Source: Lysobacterales bacterium | GTDB taxonomy: Bacteria; Pseudomonadota; Gammaproteobacteria; Xanthomonadales; Rhodanobacteraceae | Reading direction: 5' to 3' | DNA length: 51,075 nt | NCBI GenBank assembly: GCA_014338185.1 | Contig: QUBV01000015.1 | Coordinates: 1-51,075 of the forward strand | In this document: one piece after another, positions 45,950 through 51,075 of the stretch | How the letters are laid out: every line of letters begins with the position of its first letter | Numbering within the stretch: the stretch's first letter is position 1 | The notes under the pieces: model-generated | The model's input: only the letters and a program-made list of their open reading frames with translations | Database searches by the model: none | Told to the model about the DNA's origin: nothing | Made by a program: the position numbers and the translations under genes

Positions 45950-46558
45950 ATGCACAGTGAAGGCGGTTCGTTCGACAGTTTGAAGGAAGGCGCGGCGCAG
46001 ATCGGTGGAGCGATCAGCGACGCCGCCAGCGCGGCAGCGAGTTCGGTCGGCAATGCCGTCAGCGATGCCAGGCAGGCGGTGGAAAACACCGTCAAAAAGG
46101 CCGCCGACACCGCGGCGACGGTGAAGAAGCAGGCCGCGCGCCGGGTGCAGGGCGTGGTGGCCAAGGTCAAGCAGATGGCCGGCAAGGCCGAGGCCGGCGA
46201 GAAGAAGGCCGTCGCCAGCGTCAAGCGCGAGGCCAAGAAGGTCGCGGGCAAGGCCAAGGCCGCCAAGAAAGCGGCAAAGAAGGCCGCGAAGAAGGTGGCA
46301 CGCAAGGCGGCGGCGGCGAAGAAGGCAGTCAGGAAGGCCGTCAAGAAGGCTGCCCGCAAGGTGGCTGCGAAGCAGCCGGCGAAGAAGGCCGTACGCAAGG
46401 CAACCGCGAAGAAGGCGGTGGCGAAGAAGACCGCGAAGAAGGCTGCACGCAAGGCTGTCGCAAAGAAGCCGGCCGCGAAGAAGGCGGTGAAGAAGGCGGC
46501 ACGCAAGGCGGCCCGGCCCGCGAAGAAGGCCGCGAAGAAGGGCGCCCGCCGCCGCTGA
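45950..46558 (+). CDS. Histone H1-like Lys/Ala-rich protein
   Basis: A 202-aa protein. Residues 1-90 are an amphipathic Ala/Ser/Val helix region with phasin-like or apolipoprotein-like character (SLKEGAAQIGGAISDAASAA, QAVENTVKKAADTAATVKKQ). From about 95 to the end it is nearly all K, A, R and V in AAKKA/AVKK/AARKA repeats, like bacterial histone-H1 homologues or AlgP. This tail should bind DNA or RNA non-specifically. It sits between nrdJ and nrdJb on the same strand, 161 bp after the former and 136 bp before the latter. GGAGAGGGG lies before the ATG. The AAG-rich DNA is itself repetitive. Function in the cell is inferred. Confidence 0.88.
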   Translation: MHSEGGSFDSLKEGAAQIGGAISDAASAAASSVGNAVSDARQAVENTVKKAADTAATVKKQAARRVQGVVAKVKQMAGKAEAGEKKAVASVKREAKKVAGKAKAAKKAAKKAAKKVARKAAAAKKAVRKAVKKAARKVAAKQPAKKAVRKATAKKAVAKKTAKKAARKAVAKKPAAKKAVKKAARKAARPAKKAAKKGARRR

Positions 46559-46572
46559 GTTGCAACACGCGC

Positions 46573-46628
46573 CTCCGGCCAGTCCTCGTGGCTGGCTGGA
46601 GCCGGTGTCCGCATGCACGCAGCATGCG
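46573..46628 (+). terminator. Two consecutive stem-loops between histone-like gene and nrdJb
   Basis: Stem one: 46573-46582 with 46592-46601, ten pairs including one G-U, 9-nt loop. Stem two: CGCATGC (46610-46616) with GCATGCG (46622-46628), perfect, 5-nt loop. Neither is followed by a U tract. They may weaken read-through or stabilise the upstream mRNA. Confidence 0.4.
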
Positions 46629-46694
46629 CTGCCCTGATCGATCCGGCGCCTGGCTGGCGCTGATCGCCCGTTTCACCGTTTCGAGTGTCAAGGC

Positions 46695-47510
46695 ATGAAG
46701 ATCACCAAGAAGATCAAGGGTTATTCCGTCGTCAAGCCCGACGACAGCGTCGCGGTCCCGGCCCCGGCCGTCATCGCCGACGCGGCGCCCGAGGGCGGCG
46801 CCGAAGTCATCCAGATGCACGAGAAGGTCGAGCGTCCGGAAACCCTGATCGGCGCTACCTACAAGATCAAGTCGCCGCTGTTCGAGCACGCGTTGTACGT
46901 GACGATCAACGACATCGTGCTCAATGCGGGCACCGAGTACGAACTGCGGCGGCCGTTCGAGATCTTCATCAATTCCAAGAACATGGACCACTTCCAGTGG
47001 ATCGTTGCGCTCACCCGCATCATGAGCGCGGTGTTCCGCAAGGGCGGTGACGTCACCTTCCTGGTCGAGGAGCTCAAGGCGGTGTTCGATCCACGCGGCG
47101 GCTATTTCAAGGCCGGCGGCGTGTACATGCCTTCGATCGTGGCCGAACTGGGCAACGTGATCGAGCAACACCTCAAGATGATCGGCCTGCTGCACGATCC
47201 CGAGCTGGACGAACACCAGAAGAAGCTCATTGCCGAGAAGCGCGCCGCCTACGAGGCACGCACAAAAAAAAAGCCTGAAAAACGCGCCGTAGATGCTGCT
47301 GGCGGGATCAAGGCCGACCTCGCCGGTGCCGGCGGCGAAGCCGCGCGACGCGATGCGTCGGCCGCCGCCACGGACCATGACACGGCCGGCACGGCTGCCA
47401 GCGCGTTTCCCGCCGGCGCCACCCAGTGCCACAAGTGCAACACCGCCGCGGTCATCGTGATGGACGGCTGCGAGACCTGCCTCAACTGCGGCTATTCCAA
47501 GTGCGGTTAG
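46695..47510 (+). CDS. nrdJb: Class II RNR accessory/tail subunit NrdJb
   Basis: A 271-aa protein completing the split class II reductase. The N-terminal about 185 residues form a conserved domain (YKIKSPLFEHALYVTINDIV, RRPFEIFINSKNMDHFQWIV, LGNVIEQHLKMIGLL). A low-complexity linker follows. The C-terminus has two cysteine pairs typical of the RNR zinc-ribbon/redox tail (QCHKCNTAAVIV and CETCLNCGYSKCG), which should reduce the active-site disulfide of NrdJ. Positions 47264-47272 are a run of nine A coding TKKKP just at the domain-linker junction; loss or gain of one A stops translation within nine codons. Pseudomonas has the same nrdJa/nrdJb split. Confidence 0.88.
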   Translation: MKITKKIKGYSVVKPDDSVAVPAPAVIADAAPEGGAEVIQMHEKVERPETLIGATYKIKSPLFEHALYVTINDIVLNAGTEYELRRPFEIFINSKNMDHFQWIVALTRIMSAVFRKGGDVTFLVEELKAVFDPRGGYFKAGGVYMPSIVAELGNVIEQHLKMIGLLHDPELDEHQKKLIAEKRAAYEARTKKKPEKRAVDAAGGIKADLAGAGGEAARRDASAAATDHDTAGTAASAFPAGATQCHKCNTAAVIVMDGCETCLNCGYSKCG

Positions 47511-47567
47511 GCAACGCGACGAGCGGCACGGGTAAGCCGGCGCATGGCGTGACATCGTGACGCGCAT

Positions 47568-47591
47568 CACCGTTGCAGGCCGCCAACGGTG
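47568..47591 (+). terminator. Stem-loop downstream of nrdJb
   Basis: CACCGTTG and CAACGGTG pair perfectly over 8 bp around an 8-nt loop, between the nrdJb stop and the next gene. No U tract follows. It could end the nrd transcript. Confidence 0.45.
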
Positions 47592-47630
47592 TTGCAATGG
47601 CCACCACGTGCCGCGACGTCGGGAGGCCGC

Positions 47631-49049
47631 ATGTGCAGGACTTGGCCTTGGGCATTGCTGCTGGCGGCTTCGCTAGCGCAGGCTGCGAGCTTCCATGTCG
47701 ATCCCGTGGCCGGCAGTGACACCACCGGTGATGGCAGCGCCGCGCAGCCGTGGCGTTCGCTCGCACACGTGTTCGACGCCGGCCTGATCGAAACGCGCGA
47801 CTGGCCGAGCTATCCCTACCAGCCGGGCATGACGCTGGTGACGGTCAACCCGGGCGCACCCGTGCGCGCGGGCGACACGATCTACCTGCGCAACGGCTAC
47901 CACGGCGACGTGTCGATCCAGCACGCCTACAACAGCGCGCCGATCACGCTCGCAGCCGAACCCGGCCATACGCCGCAGCTGCGCAGCCTGCTGGTGCGCT
48001 CGGCCCAGCACTGGATCATCCGCGATCTCACGGTGAGCCCATCCTTCGGTGGCAACTACGAGACGATGACGATCGTCGAGGTGGACAACCACGCCTGGTT
48101 CGGACCGACCTGGGACGTGGCGCTGGAGCGGCTCGAGGTGTTCTCGATCGCCGACGCCTCGGGGTGGGGACCGAACGAATGGGTCAACCTCGCCTCCAGT
48201 GGCGTCGGCATCGGTGGCGACCGCGTGAGCCTGAGCGACAGCCGCGTGCGCAATGTGCGCTTCGGCATAGCGCTCGGCGGCGACGATGGCGTGGTGCGCG
48301 GCAACCTCGTCGACGGCTTTTCCGCCGATGGCCTGCGTGGCCTCGGCGACCGCGGCGTGTTCGAGTACAACCGCGTGCAGAACAACCTCATCGATGACGA
48401 TTTCGACAGCAACCACGACGACGGCTTCCAGAGCTGGTCCTACGGTGCCGGCGGCGTCGGTACCGGCGAGGTTGTCGGTGTGGTGCTGCGTGGCAACGTG
48501 TTCATCAACGCCACCGATCCGGGCAACCCGCTGCGCAGCACGATGCAGGGCATCGGCTGCTTCGACGGGTTCTTTCGCGACTGGATCGTCGAGAACAATG
48601 TGGTCGTGACCGATCATTGGCATGGCATCAGCTTCTACGGCATGCGCGATTCGCGCATCGTCAACAACACCGTGATCGACCTCGCAAGCGGCAATCCGGG
48701 GCCGCCGTGGATCATGGTGCACGACCACAAGGATGGTCGCCCCAGCAGCAACGTGGTGGTGCGCAACAACCTTGCCGCCGACTTCTCGCTCGATGGTGAC
48801 GCGCTGGTGATCGACCACAACATCGAATTCAGCGCAGCGGTCGCGGCGAGCCTGTTCGTGGCGCCACCGTTCGACCTGCACCTGCGCGCGGGCGCGCCGG
48901 CGATCGATGCGGGCAGCGCGACGCTGGCGCCCGCGCGCGACGTCGAAGGCACGCCGCGTCCGCAGGGGGCCGGCTTCGACATCGGCGCCTACGAGTATCG
49001 CGGCGACCTCATCTTCGCCGACGGCTTCGAGGCCAGGGGCGCACCCTGA
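47631..49049 (+). CDS. Secreted right-handed beta-helix protein with GFE tail
   Basis: A 472-aa exported protein. Signal peptide MCRTWPWALLLAASLAQA. The mature part starts like pectate-lyase-type proteins (FHVDPVAGSDTTGDGSAAQPW) and continues with beta-helix rungs (HWIIRDLTVSPSFGGNYE, DGVVRGNLVDGFSADGLRG, IVENNVVVTDHWHGISFYG, NVVVRNNLAADFSLDG). Before the end it has GFDIGAYEYRGD, then the tail DLIFADGFEARGAP, nearly the same as in the protein at 37080-38336. The family suggests polysaccharide binding or cleavage, but no lyase catalytic set can be claimed. GGGAGG lies just before the ATG. Confidence 0.85.
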   Translation: MCRTWPWALLLAASLAQAASFHVDPVAGSDTTGDGSAAQPWRSLAHVFDAGLIETRDWPSYPYQPGMTLVTVNPGAPVRAGDTIYLRNGYHGDVSIQHAYNSAPITLAAEPGHTPQLRSLLVRSAQHWIIRDLTVSPSFGGNYETMTIVEVDNHAWFGPTWDVALERLEVFSIADASGWGPNEWVNLASSGVGIGGDRVSLSDSRVRNVRFGIALGGDDGVVRGNLVDGFSADGLRGLGDRGVFEYNRVQNNLIDDDFDSNHDDGFQSWSYGAGGVGTGEVVGVVLRGNVFINATDPGNPLRSTMQGIGCFDGFFRDWIVENNVVVTDHWHGISFYGMRDSRIVNNTVIDLASGNPGPPWIMVHDHKDGRPSSNVVVRNNLAADFSLDGDALVIDHNIEFSAAVAASLFVAPPFDLHLRAGAPAIDAGSATLAPARDVEGTPRPQGAGFDIGAYEYRGDLIFADGFEARGAP

Positions 49050-49138
49050 GGCGGCCGCGTGCCTCGCCACGCGCCGCCCGCGGCGGCCGGCGCGTGCGTG
49101 GCGGGCGGGCCCGCCGTGTTCCCGGTTAGGATGGCGCC

Positions 49139-50644
49139 ATGCCCGTCCTGTCCCTGCCGCGCTGGTTGCGTCGCATCCTGTGGTTCTCGGCCATGCTGTT
49201 GCTGGTCGCGCTCGCGACCCTGCTCGCGCGCGCGTTCGAGGCGCGCCGCATGCCCGAGCTCATGCCCTGGCATCGCCTCGCGCTCGACCACGAAGTCGAT
49301 GCCGACTGGCTGGCCGCGCACCCGGACTGGGCCGGCTACCTGGACAACGAGCAGCAGCTGTTCGACGAACTGCACCAGCGCCTGGCCGCGGCCGCGGTCG
49401 CCGGGCGGCTGCGCTACGAGGTCGACAGCCGCATCGGCCGGGTCGAGGGCCAGCACGACTGGAACCGTTCCTTCGAATTGACGCCAGCCGCACCGCGCGG
49501 CGGCGTGCTGTTGCTGCACGGCCTCACCGACTCGCCCTACAGCGTGCGCACGCTCGCGGCGCTGTACGCCGACGCCGGTTTCGCGGTGATCGCCCCGCGC
49601 CTGCCCGGCCATGGCAGCGTACCCGCCGGCCTGCTCGACGTACGCTGGCAGGACTGGCGCGCGGTGGTGCCGATCGCGATGCGCGAGTTGCGCGCGCGCG
49701 TCGGTCCCGACCGGCCACTGCACATCCTCGGCTACTCCAACGGCGGCGCGCTGGCACTGGACTACGCGCTCGATGCGCTGGATGCCGACCCGGCCGATCT
49801 GCCACCACCGCGGCAACTCGTGCTCGTCTCGCCGATGATCGGGCTGCGGCCGTTCGCGGGACTGTCGCGCTGGTTGCCCTTGTTCGGTGGCATCAGCTAC
49901 TTCGAGAAGTCGCGTTGGCTCGACATCCTGCCCGAGTACAACCCGTTCAAGTACAACTCGTTTCCGGTCAACGGCGCGGTGCAGTCGTACCTGTTGACCA
50001 CGCGCCTGCAGGCGCGCCTGCTGGCGCTGGCCGCGAGCGGCCGCAACCGCCAGCTGCCGCCGATCCTCGGCTTCCAGTCGGTGCTCGACGACACCGTGAG
50101 CAGCCATGCCGTGGTGCATGACCTGTTCGAGAAGCTGCCCGCCAACGGCAGCGCGCTGGTGCTGCTGGACATCAATCGCGCGAACCTGCTCGGGCCGCTG
50201 TTCACCACCAGCGCGGCGCATGCGCTCGACATCCTGCACGATGGCCGGCCGCAGACCTACCGCGTCGACGTGATCGGCAACGCCGACCCGCACACGCTCG
50301 GCGTGGCCGAGCGCCGCTATGACGCGGGCAGCGAACGCGCCATCGAGCGCGCGCTGCCGCTGGCGTTTCCGGCCGAGGTGTATTCGCTCTCGCACGTGGC
50401 GCTGCCGTTCGCGTGCGACGATCCGTTGTACGGACTCGCGCCACGCCCCGATGAGGACTACGGCATCCGCCTCGGCACCCTGGCGCTGCGCGGCGAACGC
50501 AGCGCGCTGCTGGTCGGCGCCGACCAGTTCAACCGGCTCGGCTGCAATCCGTTCTTCGACTATCTGGTCGAACGCATCATGCTCACGCTGCCCGCAGCCG
50601 TGCCCGCACCAGCACCCGTGGCGGCGTCCGCGCCCGCACCGTAG
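49139..50644 (+). CDS. Membrane-anchored alpha/beta hydrolase
   Basis: A 501-aa protein with one N-terminal TM (ILWFSAMLLLVALATLLARA) and a large alpha/beta-hydrolase domain. The oxyanion segment LLLHGLTDSPYS, nucleophile Ser200 in LGYSNGGALALD, a likely Asp in QSVLDDTVSS, and a likely His in YSLSHVALPF give a complete triad, so it is probably an esterase or lipase-like enzyme facing the periplasm. The substrate is unknown. A Pro/Ala-rich tail ends the protein. It is 89 bp after the beta-helix gene and 122 bp before the lipoyl gene. Confidence 0.85.
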   Translation: MPVLSLPRWLRRILWFSAMLLLVALATLLARAFEARRMPELMPWHRLALDHEVDADWLAAHPDWAGYLDNEQQLFDELHQRLAAAAVAGRLRYEVDSRIGRVEGQHDWNRSFELTPAAPRGGVLLLHGLTDSPYSVRTLAALYADAGFAVIAPRLPGHGSVPAGLLDVRWQDWRAVVPIAMRELRARVGPDRPLHILGYSNGGALALDYALDALDADPADLPPPRQLVLVSPMIGLRPFAGLSRWLPLFGGISYFEKSRWLDILPEYNPFKYNSFPVNGAVQSYLLTTRLQARLLALAASGRNRQLPPILGFQSVLDDTVSSHAVVHDLFEKLPANGSALVLLDINRANLLGPLFTTSAAHALDILHDGRPQTYRVDVIGNADPHTLGVAERRYDAGSERAIERALPLAFPAEVYSLSHVALPFACDDPLYGLAPRPDEDYGIRLGTLALRGERSALLVGADQFNRLGCNPFFDYLVERIMLTLPAAVPAPAPVAASAPAP

Positions 50645-50766
50645 CCGGTCCGGCCCGCCGGTTTTGCGCGACCGGCCGCGATTGCGCAGAATGACGCGCT
50701 GGCACTGCCGTGGCAGTGCCCTCCCGCGCTGCGCGCGCGGTCCGCCACGCAGTACAGGAAGCGAGC

Positions 50767-51075
50767 ATGAGCAACATCGAGGTCAAGGTCCCCGACATCG
50801 GCCACTACAAGGGCGTGCCGGTCATCGAGATCCTGGTCCAGCCCGGCGACAGCGTCGCCAAGGACCAGGGCCTGGTCACGCTGGAGTCGGACAAGGCCAC
50901 CATGGAAGTGCCCTCGAGCGTGGCCGGCGTGGTGCGCGAGCTGCGCGTGAAGATCGGTGATGAAGTGGCCGAAGGCAGCGTGGTCGCGCTGATCGAAGCG
51001 ACAGGCGCCGCCGCGGCTGTGACGCCGCCCGCTGCCCCCGCGCCGGCCGCGCCGGTGGCGGCAGCGACCGCCACC
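50767..51075 (+). CDS. Lipoyl-domain protein, probably dihydrolipoyl dehydrogenase (PDH E3); cut by window end
   Basis: The first 103 residues are visible. A complete lipoyl domain (about residues 1-80) has the modified Lys in ESDKATMEVP, then an Ala/Pro linker begins. In related genera the E3 subunit LpdA carries such an N-terminal lipoyl domain, so that is the best guess. A second E2 cannot be excluded until the part beyond the window is read. AGGAAG precedes the ATG. The coding DNA around the lipoyl Lys is nearly identical to aceF. No FAD-binding sequence is visible yet. Confidence 0.75.
   Translation, partial: MSNIEVKVPDIGHYKGVPVIEILVQPGDSVAKDQGLVTLESDKATMEVPSSVAGVVRELRVKIGDEVAEGSVVALIEATGAAAAVTPPAAPAPAAPVAAATAT

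Overview
The window is GC-rich chromosomal DNA from a gammaproteobacterium, most likely of the order Lysobacterales (Xanthomonadales), in or near the Rhodanobacteraceae (Dokdonella or Tahibacter type). This placement is inferred from gene content and protein style: a split B12-dependent ribonucleotide reductase, birA-coaX-SPOR-tRNA-Thr synteny, a TPR serine/threonine kinase next to an FHA-GGDEF protein, single-lipoyl PDH subunits, and extracellular proteins ending in an IF.[DN]GFE tail. No marker gene fixes the genus. Coding density is high. Starts were chosen from signal peptides, ribosome binding sites and ATGA overlaps, because very long spurious open frames run through this DNA on both strands.

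Layout. 1-563 is a non-coding repeat region (strong palindromes plus a 96-bp tandem repeat). 564-5128 (minus) is an RND efflux pair, and msrA-msrB are divergent from it. 6469-6795 holds transposon debris. 6796-11220 (minus) carries a NUDIX hydrolase coupled to a gingipain-type C25 peptidase, mtfA and a small exported protein. 11470-14040 (plus) is birA-coaX-SPOR-tRNA-Thr(UGU). 14079-15760 (minus) is an L,D-transpeptidase coupled to dinB. 15896-20581 has small exported proteins, an exported peroxiredoxin overlapping a hypoxanthine-DNA glycosylase gene, and an M48 membrane protease.

20591-24041 is a divergent signalling pair: a Ser/Thr kinase with TPRs and an FHA-GGEEF diguanylate cyclase. aceF (24209) is followed by a cell-wall operon mltB-rlpA-dacA-ybeD. 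Its usual continuation into lipB is broken by two minus-strand genes, an S9 peptidase lipoprotein and an unknown 645-aa periplasmic protein. lipB and prc follow. 37080-43295 (minus) has an extracellular beta-helix protein, an M17 aminopeptidase, a HAD phosphatase, a PstS-like binding protein and a DegQ/MucD-type protease.

43484-47510 is a dNTP locus: a pair of NrdR-box-like sites, nrdJ (class II RNR), a lysine/alanine-rich histone-H1-like gene, and nrdJb carrying the redox tail. The window ends with a second IF.DGFE-tailed beta-helix protein, a membrane-anchored alpha/beta hydrolase, and the start of a second lipoyl-domain gene (probably lpdA).

No CRISPR array, prophage, rRNA or recognisable defence island was seen. 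The points most worth following are the histone-like gene inside the split RNR locus with an A9 tract in nrdJb, the kinase/FHA-GGEEF pair, the shared C-terminal tail, and the C25 peptidase.
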